Assembly (NCBI GenBank): GCA_035602155.1 | Contig: DATNMW010000315.1 | Location: forward strand, 1-47,700 | Length of the DNA: 47,700 nucleotides | Direction: 5' to 3' | DNA from: Bog-159 sp035602155 | GTDB taxonomy: Bacteria > Acidobacteriota > Terriglobia > Bryobacterales > Bryobacteraceae | Shown here: positions 16,012-24,903 of the stretch, piece after piece | How positions within the stretch are numbered: position 1 is the first letter of the stretch | Layout of the letters: every line of letters begins with the position of its first letter | Notes under the pieces: generated by a model | The model's database searches: none | Seen by the model: the letters and a program-made list of their open reading frames with translations, nothing else | Told to the model about the DNA's origin: nothing | Program-made: the position numbers and the translations under genes

Positions 16012-16296
16012 ATGCGCAGCTACCTATCGAAGACCGCAGTCGTTGCCTTTCTCCTGCTCCCCGCGCACGTGATGGCGGCGGAGAGCACCGGAGCGACCGT
16101 TATCGTCGCGGACAGCCGCCACCTCACAGGCCTTACGGCCTGGTGGGTCAACATTTACAACGAAAGCCACTTTTACTTCGCGCTCCTGACGATTGTGACC
16201 ATTCCGCTGGGAGGCGCGATCCTGGGAGGTCTGGCCGATCTGCTCATGCGCCAGATTGGCATCGACCTGAAATCCAGGGCGTTGCGGGAGAACTAG
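16012..16296 (+). CDS. Small exported membrane protein heading the TauE/SafE unit
   Basis: A 94-residue protein with a signal peptide (MRSYLSKTAVVAFLLLPAHVMA) and one later membrane helix (FALLTIVTIPLGGAILGGL), then a short basic tail. I chose the ATG at 16012 over the TTG at 16003. It precedes the exporter by 27 nt in the same direction and is probably an accessory subunit. I recognise no named family. Confidence 0.7.
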   Translation: MRSYLSKTAVVAFLLLPAHVMAAESTGATVIVADSRHLTGLTAWWVNIYNESHFYFALLTIVTIPLGGAILGGLADLLMRQIGIDLKSRALREN

Positions 16297-16323
16297 CCGG
16301 ACCGATTTCATCGAGGTGATTTC

Positions 16324-17388
16324 ATGAATTGGCTTTATGTACTGCTGCCCATTGCCGGAGTCCACGTCTGGTGGCCCGGCCTTGTGATCCTCGGGTTGGG
16401 AGTCGGCATTATCGGAGGCTTCTTCGGCATGGGCGGCGCCTGGATGGTTACGCCCGCCCTTAACGTACTGGGTCTTCCCATGGCTTTTGCGATCGGAACG
16501 GACATCACCCATATGGCCGGAAAATCGCTGATTTCCACCATGCGGCATGCCAAATTCGGCAACGTCGACTACAAACTCTCGCTGATCATGGTCTTCGGCA
16601 CCGTTGGCGGACTGGAGATCGGCGCCCGCAACATCATGTGGCTGGAACGTATCGGAAAGATCGACCTCTATGTCCGCTGCGGCTACCTTGTTCTGCTCAC
16701 CGGGATCGCATGGCTGGTGTTTGCCGACGTCCTGAAGCGGCGCAACAAAGATCGCGCCGCCAGAGCCGCCGGCCAGCCTGTGGATCCTCTCACAACCGGC
16801 ATCGAATGGTACAAGACATTGCAGCAGATCAAGATTCCTCCGGTCGTCAACTTCCCTAGGTCCGGCGTGCGTTGCTCGGTGTGGCTGCCGGTGGGCGTGG
16901 CTTTCTTTACCGGCTGGCTGGCCGGCGTTCTTGGGATAGGAGGCGGACTGATCCGCATGCCCTCCCTGATCTATTTGATCGGCGTGCCAACGCATGTTGC
17001 GGTTGGTACGGACCTCTTTGAAATTGCCGTCTCCGGGCTGTACGGCGCGGCGACATACAGCTACAAAGGCCGCGTAGAATTGTGGGCCGCGTTCATCATG
17101 CTGATCGGGGCTGCCGTCGGCGCGCAAATAGGAGCGGTGGCTACCAAATACGTCAAGGGGTACGGAATTCGCATCTTTTTCGGGTGCGCCGTCATCGGCT
17201 GCGACGTATCCATTCTCATGAAGATTATCGCGGCCAGGTACCCAAGCCTCAAATCGGTGTTGGACCTCTCCGCAACTATTCTGATTCTCGGCCTGGTTTC
17301 GCTGCTGTCGCTATTCATCGTATTGAAGTTCGTCATGGGCGTGCGGGAAGAACTGGCCCTGAAGAAAGAGGCGGTGCTGGTTGCCTAA
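16324..17388 (+). CDS. TauE/SafE-family anion (sulfite/organosulfonate) exporter
   Basis: A 354-residue polytopic membrane protein with the TauE/SafE repeats: LGVGIIGGFFGMGGAWMVTP in the first half and AGVLGIGGGLIRMPSLIYLIG in the second, each followed by a GTD motif (IGTDITHMAGKS, VGTDLFEIAVSG). Family members export sulfite, sulfoacetate and other C2 anions. This is a long version with a ~50-residue soluble loop (RRNKDRAARAAGQPVDP region) between the halves. It lies in a unit with a small membrane protein, a lipoprotein and a PEP-synthase-like protein. The substrate cannot be told from sequence. Confidence 0.88.
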   Translation: MNWLYVLLPIAGVHVWWPGLVILGLGVGIIGGFFGMGGAWMVTPALNVLGLPMAFAIGTDITHMAGKSLISTMRHAKFGNVDYKLSLIMVFGTVGGLEIGARNIMWLERIGKIDLYVRCGYLVLLTGIAWLVFADVLKRRNKDRAARAAGQPVDPLTTGIEWYKTLQQIKIPPVVNFPRSGVRCSVWLPVGVAFFTGWLAGVLGIGGGLIRMPSLIYLIGVPTHVAVGTDLFEIAVSGLYGAATYSYKGRVELWAAFIMLIGAAVGAQIGAVATKYVKGYGIRIFFGCAVIGCDVSILMKIIAARYPSLKSVLDLSATILILGLVSLLSLFIVLKFVMGVREELALKKEAVLVA

Positions 17389-17389
17389 A

Positions 17390-17965
17390 ATGCCGCAGGT
17401 AGCCGGGGCCGGGATGGCAGGTATCGCCGCGACGCTGTGCCTGGTGGGCTGCGGACCTCTGGGGAAGGTTGAGCAGGGCCGCGTGATCGCCTATGACCGG
17501 CAAACGCGGCAGGTGACGCTAATTCGGGAGGCGGCTGTCGCAACCCGATCCAGCCCCGGCGTTTTGCCGCCAGTGACCATCGATGCTCCCGCGGATCCCA
17601 ACGAGATGGGCCCGGCGCCAGTGGCCGGTGGCCGGCTGCTCCTGGATATCAAGAACCGGCGCATTGTAGTTTACGACCGCGCCACCGGAACCTTCAGGAC
17701 CATCCAATACACGCCGGTCGCAGAGCGCTACAACGTGGCCAAGAGTCCTGGGCCTCCCGTGGTGGATCGCACCGGGAAAACGATTACACTTTACGCCGCG
17801 AAGGATCGCGCCGTCATTACATTCGCGGCGTCCGACGACCTGCTGGCGATGCCCGTCAGCACCTGGCAGGCCGGCGACGTGGTCCGTTACTACTATAGGG
17901 ATCCTGGCCGCGCGCTACGGCTGATGAACGTGACGCGAACGGACCTCACCAAGGCAGTGGGATAG
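17390..17965 (+). CDS. Predicted lipoprotein (DUF4881-like)
   Basis: A 191-residue protein with a lipoprotein signal ending in LCLVGCG, so the mature protein would start at that Cys and be lipid-anchored. The body is beta-rich (GRVIAYDRQTRQVTLIRE, AKDRAVITFAASDDL, GDVVRYYYRDPGRALRLMNV). It begins 1 nt after the exporter stop; a TTG at 17381 is an alternative start. It resembles what I remember as DUF4881, found beside TauE genes in Deltaproteobacteria, but this is unverified. Confidence 0.75.
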   Translation: MPQVAGAGMAGIAATLCLVGCGPLGKVEQGRVIAYDRQTRQVTLIREAAVATRSSPGVLPPVTIDAPADPNEMGPAPVAGGRLLLDIKNRRIVVYDRATGTFRTIQYTPVAERYNVAKSPGPPVVDRTGKTITLYAAKDRAVITFAASDDLLAMPVSTWQAGDVVRYYYRDPGRALRLMNVTRTDLTKAVG

Positions 17966-18011
17966 ACCTCCTGGCTGCGGGAGAGGCCGGGAGTCCCGTC
18001 CTACCTTACCT

Positions 18012-20549
18012 ATGAGGTTATTCCGGCGCGAAATCCGACAGCAAGAAACGCCCGACCCGGCCGCGGATCGCGTGCGCGCGAAGTATGCGAGCTTTCGCCG
18101 GCTTCTGGCGCTGAATAACGAGTCGTTGGAGTTGCTTGCCGGGCTTCAGGACGACCTGCAATACGCCCCGCCGCGCCGCGAAGTGCTGGGGGGCCGCATC
18201 GGGGCGATCTTCATCCACATTCGCGGCGTGGTGGAATCCCTGGAACGCCTCACCGGGGTTTCGCAACGCACCCTCGCCGCGGCGCTCGAAACGCAGCAAA
18301 ACGAAATCGAACGCTATGCCGCCAGTCTCGACGAACTGGCTAAACCGCGGCTCTCCGCATGGCTTGCGGAACTCGATGCGGATTCGGAAAAAGACGCCGG
18401 CGGCAAGGCTGCCGTACTGGGCGAGATCCGCAACCGGCTGGGCTTGCCGGTTCCCGACGGTTTCGTCCTGACCACGGAAGCCTACCGGCAATACTGCGGG
18501 ATTCCTCTTTGGCAAACGATCCGCGATGCTACTCACAATTTGGACCTGAACGATCTTGAAGCCATCCGGCGCGTGTCCGAGCACCTTACCCAGTGCGTCA
18601 CGGAGTCCGCGCTGCCACCGGCCGTGGAAGGCGCGATCGTCGAGGGAACCGCGGCGTCGATCGGCAAAGGCGGCACCCTGGCAGTGCGTTCGAGTGCCCG
18701 CGGCGAGGGGAATGCGCGATCCTACGCCGGCCAGTTCCTCAGCCTCTTGAACGTGCCGGCCGGCCAGGCAATCGACGCTTACCGAAAGGTGATCGCGGCC
18801 AGGTTTCGCGAGCGGGCGCTGTTCTACCGGCTCTCCGCCGGCCTGCTGGAAGTGGACACGCCCATGGCGGCGCTGTTCGTCAAGACGATTCCGGCGCGCG
18901 CCGCCGGCATCATGTATACGCGCGATCCCGGCAACCCGAAAAGCAAGAATCTCTGGATCACCGCCACACGAGGTTTGGGGCTTGGAATCGCCAGCGGCCG
19001 CAATCCCGCCGACCTCTTCCTGGTGAATCGCTCCACACCGCATGCCGTTGTCGAGCGCCACCTGGTCAAGAAGGAAGAAGAAATCGTATTGCAGGACGGA
19101 GGAGGCATCGCTACTGTTCCGATGCCGCCCGCGGAGCAGAACGAGCCCAGCCTGGCTGACGTCTACTTGCGAACCCTGGCGGATTGGGGAGTGCACATCG
19201 AGCGTCATTTCCGCGCGCCGCAGGACATCGAATGGGTTCTGGACCACGATGGCGCGCTTTGGATCGTCCAATCGCGCCCGCTGGCGAATGCCGACGCCGG
19301 ACGGACCAAGCCGCGCTCGGCTCCCAAGACCGAAGCGAAGGTGGCCGGCGGCCGCACCGTGTATCCCGGCCGAACCTCCGGCAAAGCCTTTCTGGTGGAC
19401 GAGATTCAGAATATCGGCGCGTCCCCGCCGGGTGCGGTCGTCTTTCTCCGCAAGCCTTCCCCGGAAATCGTGGGCATTCTTCCCCGCATCGCCGGACTGG
19501 TGGCCGAATGGGGCAATATCGCAGGCCATGCCGCTACGCTGCTGCGGGAATTCCAAATCCCATCCGTATTCCAGATGACCGGCGCATTCGACCGCTTGAC
19601 CAGCGGCGAGCCAGTCAGCCTGGATGCGGTACAGGCCCGCGTTTATCCCGGTATCTTGTGGCCGCCTGCCCACAAGGAATCGTCCACCGCGGCGCGGTAC
19701 CGTGAGCGGGTAAGCGACCCGATCGGCACGCGGCTGCTGACGCTCAACCTGCAGGATCCGGCGGCCGACAACTTCCGCCCCTCAGGCTGCAAGTCGGGCC
19801 ACGACGTACTCCGTTATTGCCACGAGAAAGCTATCGAGACGATGTTCGAAGTCAACGATCGGGAGCTGGGGCGTGGCGGCTCCCAGTCGTTCCGAAAGCT
19901 GGAGACGCCCCTGCCGCTGAGTCTCTCGGTGATCGATCTGGGCGGCGGTCTGGCGTTGGGCGAGCCGGAGAAGCGCTCGGTCACGCCCGACCGGATCGTT
20001 TCCAGACCGTTTCAAGCCTTGTGGCAAGGTATCAGTCATCCGGAAGTAACTTGGACCCGCCACATGCCGGCCAGGATTGGAGATCTCGCATCGGTCCTGT
20101 CGGCCACCTTCACTCCGCGCGGCGGCATTGGGCGTCCCTTGGGCCAGGAAAGCCATCTACTGGTTGCCGACGAGTACATGAACCTGAATTCCCGGCTGGC
20201 CTATCACTACAGCTTGGTGGATGCCTGCCTCTCCGATACACCGGGCGAGAATTACATCTCATTCCGGTTCGAGGGCGGCGGCGCAGCCCACGGGCGACGC
20301 AGCCTGCGCGCCTGTTTCCTGGAGAAATGCCTGGTCCACTACGGATTTCGAGCGGACCGCCGGGGCGACCTGGTCAACGCGTGGTTCCGTAAAGCGCCGG
20401 CCGATCAAACCGCCGAGCGCCTTGATCTTCTGGGCCGCCTGTTGGCCTGCTCCAGCCAACTGGATATGTACATGCACAGCCGGGAGGTCATGAACTGGTT
20501 CGCGGACCAGTTCATTCTGGGGAACTACGCGTTCCGCCACGAGGGTTGA
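18012..20549 (+). CDS. PEP-synthase-like protein (ATP-grasp plus phosphohistidine domain)
   Basis: An 845-residue cytoplasmic protein. Residues ~20-115 are helical. Residues ~125-435 are the pyruvate phosphate dikinase/PEP synthase ATP-binding domain (TLAVRSSARGEGNARSYAGQ, TPMAALFVKTIPARAAGIMY, DIEWVLDHDGALWIVQSRPL). Residues ~450-545 are the swivelling domain with the phosphorylatable His506 in GNIAGHAATLLREFQIPSVF. The last ~290 residues lack the PEP-binding barrel, so it cannot be a normal PEP synthase; it may phosphorylate another acceptor. Rifampin phosphotransferases share this reduced layout, but nothing here suggests drug resistance. Its neighbours suggest a link to anion export. Confidence 0.85.
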   Translation: MRLFRREIRQQETPDPAADRVRAKYASFRRLLALNNESLELLAGLQDDLQYAPPRREVLGGRIGAIFIHIRGVVESLERLTGVSQRTLAAALETQQNEIERYAASLDELAKPRLSAWLAELDADSEKDAGGKAAVLGEIRNRLGLPVPDGFVLTTEAYRQYCGIPLWQTIRDATHNLDLNDLEAIRRVSEHLTQCVTESALPPAVEGAIVEGTAASIGKGGTLAVRSSARGEGNARSYAGQFLSLLNVPAGQAIDAYRKVIAARFRERALFYRLSAGLLEVDTPMAALFVKTIPARAAGIMYTRDPGNPKSKNLWITATRGLGLGIASGRNPADLFLVNRSTPHAVVERHLVKKEEEIVLQDGGGIATVPMPPAEQNEPSLADVYLRTLADWGVHIERHFRAPQDIEWVLDHDGALWIVQSRPLANADAGRTKPRSAPKTEAKVAGGRTVYPGRTSGKAFLVDEIQNIGASPPGAVVFLRKPSPEIVGILPRIAGLVAEWGNIAGHAATLLREFQIPSVFQMTGAFDRLTSGEPVSLDAVQARVYPGILWPPAHKESSTAARYRERVSDPIGTRLLTLNLQDPAADNFRPSGCKSGHDVLRYCHEKAIETMFEVNDRELGRGGSQSFRKLETPLPLSLSVIDLGGGLALGEPEKRSVTPDRIVSRPFQALWQGISHPEVTWTRHMPARIGDLASVLSATFTPRGGIGRPLGQESHLLVADEYMNLNSRLAYHYSLVDACLSDTPGENYISFRFEGGGAAHGRRSLRACFLEKCLVHYGFRADRRGDLVNAWFRKAPADQTAERLDLLGRLLACSSQLDMYMHSREVMNWFADQFILGNYAFRHEG

Positions 20550-20566
20550 TAGGGCGCGGGCCCAAC

Positions 20567-20992
20567 ATGGAAAAGTTCGACCAAGCCGTGACGGTCCTAA
20601 CCCTGACAATGGGCCTCTGCCTGATGTGGGAGGGGTATACCGATCTGTCTGAAGCTCGGAAGGTAGCCGCATCGCCCGCGCATGACGATGGCACAATACA
20701 GTTAACCGGATTCGACGTTAGTTCCGCCGCGGTTTCTGGCGGCGACTCCATCCAGGCAACGCTCACATTTAGCGGTTTTACGCCCGTAAACGGGGCTTTC
20801 GTCAAGGTGACGGCCGCCGGCCCGTCCGCGGCCCCGGTCACCGATGTAGTGGTCCCCGCCGCCCGCCGGAGATGGCAGGTGTCCATCCCGACGAATCCCG
20901 TTACCCGCGCCGAACGGGTAATTGTCACGGCGAGTTGCGGCGGCGTCTCGAAGAGCGTTGTGGTGACGCTGCGCCCGAGGGGATACTCCTAG
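20567..20992 (+). CDS. Small exported or anchored protein with Ig-like domain
   Basis: A 141-residue protein with an N-terminal hydrophobic helix (AVTVLTLTMGLCLMWEG) and a C-terminal ~85-residue beta-sandwich-like domain (GGDSIQATLTFSGFTPVNGA, VIVTASCGGVSKSVVVTLRP). The start could also be the TTG at 20546, which overlaps the preceding stop. It closes the exporter unit. Its stop codon is fused with that of the convergent phosphate transporter in the palindrome CTAG. No specific function is recognised. Confidence 0.65.
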   Translation: MEKFDQAVTVLTLTMGLCLMWEGYTDLSEARKVAASPAHDDGTIQLTGFDVSSAAVSGGDSIQATLTFSGFTPVNGAFVKVTAAGPSAAPVTDVVVPAARRRWQVSIPTNPVTRAERVIVTASCGGVSKSVVVTLRPRGYS

Positions 20993-22587
20993 CCGCCGAT
21001 ATGCCGGAACAGCCAGAACAAGAAGCCCGCCAATATAATCGAGGCAGGCAGCGTGAGCACCCAAGCCATCGCCAGGTTCCGCACTGTTCCCCATTGCAGC
21101 CCGGAGCGGTTGGCAGCCATGGTTCCCGCCACGCCCGAGGAAAGCACGTGCGTAGTGCTTACCGGCATGCCGAACCAGTCCGCGGCGCCGATGGTGACCA
21201 TAGCGGTGATCTCCGCGGCCGCGCCTTGCGCATAAGTCAGGTGGTCCTTGCCGATCTTCGATCCCACCGTAACCACGATGCGCTTCCAGCCCACCATCGT
21301 ACCCAGGCCCAGCGCCATCGCCACCGCCACTTTCACCCAGAGGGGAATGAACTTGGTGGCATTGTCGATGTGCTTCTTATAATTGGCGAGCACCGCCACA
21401 TCGGCTGCGGCGAATTCCGGCTTACCGGACTTCTGCATCAGGCGCAACGCTTCGCTCACCACGTACATGTCGTTGCGGAAGTTCGGCGTGCGGTCGGCGG
21501 GCACGTGCTTCAGTTCCTTGTAAAGCGCCATCTCGTTGCCGATATCGCCAACGAGCGTGCGCAGGGCCAGCATGGTGTTGGGATTGAATTGTTTTGTCCG
21601 GATGTAAGCCGTCACGTCGTCGCGCGCGTCGCCAATCACCGCGTTGGGCGACACATAGTGAGACAGCACGCCAGCCGCCTGGTTCGAAACCATCACGAAT
21701 TCCTGCGACTGCCGTGCGGTCACCGCGTGGTTCAATGCGTACGCCGTGGGCACTGTGCCGATCAGGATCAGCATGATCAACCCCATGCCCTTCTGGCCGT
21801 CGTTGGAGCCATGCGCGAAGCTCACGCCGGTGCAGGTCAGCACCAGCAGCGCGCGAATCCACAGCGGCGGCGGCGCGTCCCCCTCGGGAGCCTGATAGAG
21901 CCGTTTGTCCGGGATCGTAACTTTCATCAGCAGCAGGAGCAGCCCCGCGCACACGAAGCCGACTACGGGCGAAATCAGCAGCGTTTTGCCGATGTTGGTG
22001 GCCTGCGCCCAATCCACGCCGCTGGTGCCCGTCTTCACGGCCATGAGCTGATTGGTGATGCCCACTCCGATGATCGAGCCGATCAACGTATGCGAGCTGG
22101 ACGAGGGCAGCCCGAAGTACCAGGTGCCCAGGTTCCAGATGATGGCCGCCACCAGCAGGGCGAAGACCATGGCGAAACCCGCCCCGCTGCCTACCTGCAG
22201 AATCAACTCCACGGGCAACAGCGAGATGATCCCGAAGGCCACCGCGCCGGAGGAGATCACCACCCCAAGAAAGTTCCAGAACCCCGACCAGGCCACGGCG
22301 ATGTGCGGCTCCATCGAATGCGTATAGATCACCGTGGCCACGGCGTTGGCCGTGTCGTGGAAGCCGTTCACGAACTCGAATCCCAGCGCCGTGAGCAGTG
22401 CCACACCCAACAGCAAATACTCAAAGGCGGTTGCCGTGCGCACGCCGGAAAGGTCCGAAAGCAGGTTGATCGCGGCATACCCGACGCCGGCTATCAGGAT
22501 CACGGCAAAAACCAGCATCCCTGCTTTGCTGGGTGACTTCTCAAGCTTCGCATGTACGCTTGCGGTTGCGGTTGCCGCACTCGCCAT
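20989..22587 (-). CDS. PiT-family inorganic phosphate transporter
   Basis: A ~532-residue low-affinity phosphate permease driven by ion or metal-phosphate symport. The PiT signatures occur twice: GFEFVNGFHDTANAVATVIY near the start and ADWFGMPVSTTHVLSSGVAG near the end, with a third related GSNDGQKGMGLIMLI. A ~130-residue soluble insertion sits in the middle (FVMVSNQAAGVLSHYV to AAADVAVLANYKKH). The ATG at 22587 has a strong AGGAGG Shine-Dalgarno; the longer frame is not needed. No phoU-like gene is adjacent. Confidence 0.93.
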   Translation of the reverse strand: MASAATATASVHAKLEKSPSKAGMLVFAVILIAGVGYAAINLLSDLSGVRTATAFEYLLLGVALLTALGFEFVNGFHDTANAVATVIYTHSMEPHIAVAWSGFWNFLGVVISSGAVAFGIISLLPVELILQVGSGAGFAMVFALLVAAIIWNLGTWYFGLPSSSSHTLIGSIIGVGITNQLMAVKTGTSGVDWAQATNIGKTLLISPVVGFVCAGLLLLLMKVTIPDKRLYQAPEGDAPPPLWIRALLVLTCTGVSFAHGSNDGQKGMGLIMLILIGTVPTAYALNHAVTARQSQEFVMVSNQAAGVLSHYVSPNAVIGDARDDVTAYIRTKQFNPNTMLALRTLVGDIGNEMALYKELKHVPADRTPNFRNDMYVVSEALRLMQKSGKPEFAAADVAVLANYKKHIDNATKFIPLWVKVAVAMALGLGTMVGWKRIVVTVGSKIGKDHLTYAQGAAAEITAMVTIGAADWFGMPVSTTHVLSSGVAGTMAANRSGLQWGTVRNLAMAWVLTLPASIILAGFLFWLFRHIGG

Positions 22588-22694
22588 AAAACCCTCCTTG
22601 GAATAGAGCGGAATTAATACGGACATCGCAGCATACAACACGGCGAGGCCGCCTCGGGTTACAGGGAGGTTACACTTGGGTTAAGAGGTGGGGT

Positions 22695-22722
22695 TTACCG
22701 AGCCACGACCGTCAGGGAGTGG
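22695..22722. repeat. Dispersed acidobacterial-type repeat, copy 1
   Basis: ACCGAGCCACGACCGTCAGG followed by GAGTGGTT resembles the copy at 27493-27520 (ACAGAGCCGCGGCCGTCAGG then GAGCGGT). The complementary strand would read PLPDGRGSV-like peptides, a well-known spurious translation in acidobacterial annotations. It lies directly at the 3' end of the rhomboid gene. Probably a REP-like intergenic repeat. Confidence 0.65.
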
Positions 22723-22723
22723 T

Positions 22724-23467
22724 TCAGTTCACCCAAGGGCCGCGGCCGGAGCCGTGCTTCCGCATGTACACCTGGAATTTCTTCTTGGCGCGCTGCGTTT
22801 TGTACTTGCGATACCAACGGCGCATTTCGTACATGTCCACCCGCGGGAAATGCACTCTCAGGTAAATCAGGCCGAAAATCATCCCACCCAGGTGCGCCAC
22901 GTTGCTCACGCCGCTGTTGACGTTTAGAGAACCCAAGAGCGCTATGGCGCCGTAAATCATGACGAAATACTTCGCCTGGATAGGAAACAAGAAAAGGAAA
23001 AGGATGGTGGCTTCCGGATACAACACGCCATAAGCCAGCAGTACTCCGTAAATGGCGCCGGAGGCCCCGATGGTGCTGGTGTACCAGTTGCCCAACAGCG
23101 CGTTCACTACGACGTCGCACAAGCCGGCGCCGATCCCGCACAGAAAATAGTACTTTAGAAACTTCCGTGTGCCCCAGTCTCTCTCCAGCGTGACGCCGAA
23201 CATCCACAGAGTGAGCATGTTGAAGAGCAGATGCCAGACGCCGCCGTGCAGGAACAGGTAGGTCGCCAGTTCCCAGATGGCAAAATGGTATACCACCAGC
23301 CTGGGCACCAAAGCGAACGGGCCGAAGATGTTTCCGAGACCGGCCTGATACGCCACGTAACTCAATACGAAGACCGCGGAATTGCTAATGAGCAGCCATT
23401 TTACGCCCTTCGGGAAATTGGTTGACGAAAAGAAAGTGTTTAATCTGTACCGAGTGCTGTGGCGCAT
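22724..23467 (-). CDS. Rhomboid-family intramembrane serine protease
   Basis: A 247-residue protein with six predicted membrane helices. The active-site serine is in STIGASGAIYGVLLAYG and the histidine in SNVAHLGGMIFGLIYL; HGGVWHLLFNMLTLWMFG is the oxyanion-side motif with its HxxxN. A basic cytoplasmic tail (RRWYRKYKTQRAKKKFQVYM) follows. All catalytic features are intact. Substrates are unknown. It stands alone between the phosphate transporter and the HNH gene. Confidence 0.93.
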   Translation of the reverse strand: MRHSTRYRLNTFFSSTNFPKGVKWLLISNSAVFVLSYVAYQAGLGNIFGPFALVPRLVVYHFAIWELATYLFLHGGVWHLLFNMLTLWMFGVTLERDWGTRKFLKYYFLCGIGAGLCDVVVNALLGNWYTSTIGASGAIYGVLLAYGVLYPEATILFLFLFPIQAKYFVMIYGAIALLGSLNVNSGVSNVAHLGGMIFGLIYLRVHFPRVDMYEMRRWYRKYKTQRAKKKFQVYMRKHGSGRGPWVN

Positions 23468-23516
23468 TGCGGGCCTTAACGCTTAGGATAGCAAGACCGT
23501 GGGCTTTTGCTCCGCT

Positions 23517-24044
23517 TCAATAGAACAAATACTTCCGCCACTGCTCGTCGCTTTTGCCCAGTAGCCGCATCAAGTGCCGGCTGGTATGCAAACTGAAGGG
23601 CCGCGGCTGCCGCGCAAGCTTCATACCGGATTCCTCCGGCGTGCGGTTGCCCTTCCGGTTGTTGCACGGATTGCAGCACGCCACCAGATTCTCCCAATTG
23701 GATTCGCCCGCGCGCGAACGCGGCACCACGTGGTCCAGGGTCAACTCCGACGAAGGCAGGGTGCGATGGCAATACTGGCACGTGTAGCGGTCCCGCATCA
23801 GGATGTTCTTGCGCGACAGGGCCCGCGTCTGGTGCGGGATGCGCCGGTATTCCAGCAATCGAATCACGCTCGGCAGTTTCACCGCGCTGCGCGCCGAATG
23901 GATGTGCTGCGTGGATTCCTCCTCCGCCGAAGCCACCCCCTTCAACACCAGCACGAGCGCCCGCCGCGCCGCGCAAATGTTGATCGGCTCGTAACTCGCA
24001 TTCAAAACCAGAACTGGCTTTTGCAGTCTGTTCAAACTAGTCAT
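23517..24044 (-). CDS. HNH endonuclease family protein
   Basis: A 175-residue protein with the HNH core: CQYCHRTLPSSELTLDHVVP supplies the first CxxC and the catalytic DH, and CCNPCNNRKGNRTPEESGMK the second CxxC and the N-rich part. The N-terminal LNASYEPINICAARRALVLV is shared by a large conserved bacterial HNH subfamily found next to housekeeping genes, so a chromosomal role is more likely than a mobile one. It starts immediately after the comF stop and is probably co-transcribed with it. Confidence 0.88.
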   Translation of the reverse strand: MTSLNRLQKPVLVLNASYEPINICAARRALVLVLKGVASAEEESTQHIHSARSAVKLPSVIRLLEYRRIPHQTRALSRKNILMRDRYTCQYCHRTLPSSELTLDHVVPRSRAGESNWENLVACCNPCNNRKGNRTPEESGMKLARQPRPFSLHTSRHLMRLLGKSDEQWRKYLFY

Positions 24045-24809
24045 TTAAACAGGTCCCTTTCGTCTGCTTCGGTCCGTCTGATCCGTAAATCTCCGGTCTA
24101 CGCGCGCCAGCGACAGCAGCGATACCGACCTTGCTCCGGCTTGCTTCAGCGCCCGCGCGCAGGCTCCCGCCGTGGCGCCCGTGGTCATCACGTCGTCAAC
24201 CAACAGAATCCGCAGTCCGTTCACTCTGCGCCGGGCGCGGAACGCGCCGGCCACATTCTCGCGCCGTTGCGCATTGCTCAGTCCCGCCTGCGCCCGTGTC
24301 GCCGATCGGCGGCGGAGCAAGTTCATCGCCGGAATACCCCTTGCGCCCCCGATAGCCTTGCCCAATAATTCCGACTGATTGAACCCGCGCTGCCAACGTC
24401 TGCGCCAGTGTAACGGCACGGCCGTCACCACGTCGAATTGCCTGTCGCGCGGCAGCGCGTCGGCCAACAGCGCGCCCAACGGCCGGGCCAACCGCCGGAT
24501 GCCGCTGTATTTGAAAAGGTGGATCAGCTTCCGCAGCGTGCCTTCATACGCTCCATAACAGAAGGCTTCGTCGTAGCCTTGCCGGCCGCTGCGGCAAAGC
24601 ATGCAGCGGCCCTCGGAATCCAGCGGAAAGCCGTTCAGGAAAGGCGTCCGGCAATTGAGGCAGAAGAACTCGGCGCACAGCGGCGCGGGATCCTTCAGGC
24701 AGTCCGCGCACACCGGCACGCGCGAGAAGCGGCGCAAAGGCCGCGCACAAACGCGGCACTCGTCGGGGAAGAGCAGCGAAAAAAGGCCGTGCGATACCGC
24801 GCCGAAAAT
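24045..24809 (-). CDS. ComF-family phosphoribosyltransferase-like protein, no standard start codon
   Basis: A ComF protein with the N-terminal zinc ribbon and the phosphoribosyl-pyrophosphate loop ILLVDDVMTTGATAGACA. The first in-frame TTG (24737) would cut off the first CxxC pair (DECRVCARPL), which is clearly coding because the frame stays open and family-like: FGAVSHGLFSLLFPDECRVC. Upstream of it there is no ATG, GTG or TTG before a stop; the codon at the expected place is ATT (24809), with no visible Shine-Dalgarno. I therefore give 24809 as the likely start. A frameshift near 24850 or a sequence error are alternatives. Involved in DNA uptake in naturally competent species; role here unknown. 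Confidence 0.8.
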   Translation of the reverse strand: MFGAVSHGLFSLLFPDECRVCARPLRRFSRVPVCADCLKDPAPLCAEFFCLNCRTPFLNGFPLDSEGRCMLCRSGRQGYDEAFCYGAYEGTLRKLIHLFKYSGIRRLARPLGALLADALPRDRQFDVVTAVPLHWRRRWQRGFNQSELLGKAIGGARGIPAMNLLRRRSATRAQAGLSNAQRRENVAGAFRARRRVNGLRILLVDDVMTTGATAGACARALKQAGARSVSLLSLARVDRRFTDQTDRSRRKGPV

Positions 24810-24903
24810 CGGAGGAAAAAATTCGGAGAGCGATACAGCGCGCCTGCTACTCGAGAAGACTCACCTCCCGGTGAATCTCTATTCTACAACAAACCCGGCC
24901 GGC

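Noticed and set aside
18018..19673. 551-residue minus-strand open frame
   Set aside because: It is the mirror of the PEP-synthase-like gene in a high-GC sequence; the plus-strand frame has clear domains, the minus frame none.
18012..20549. Rifampin phosphotransferase
   Set aside because: The order of ATP-grasp and phosphohistidine domains is similar, but context and the long novel C-terminus do not support a drug-resistance role.
20872..22536. 554-residue plus-strand open frame
   Set aside because: It lies antisense to the phosphate transporter, is His/Arg/Gln-rich low complexity and matches no family.
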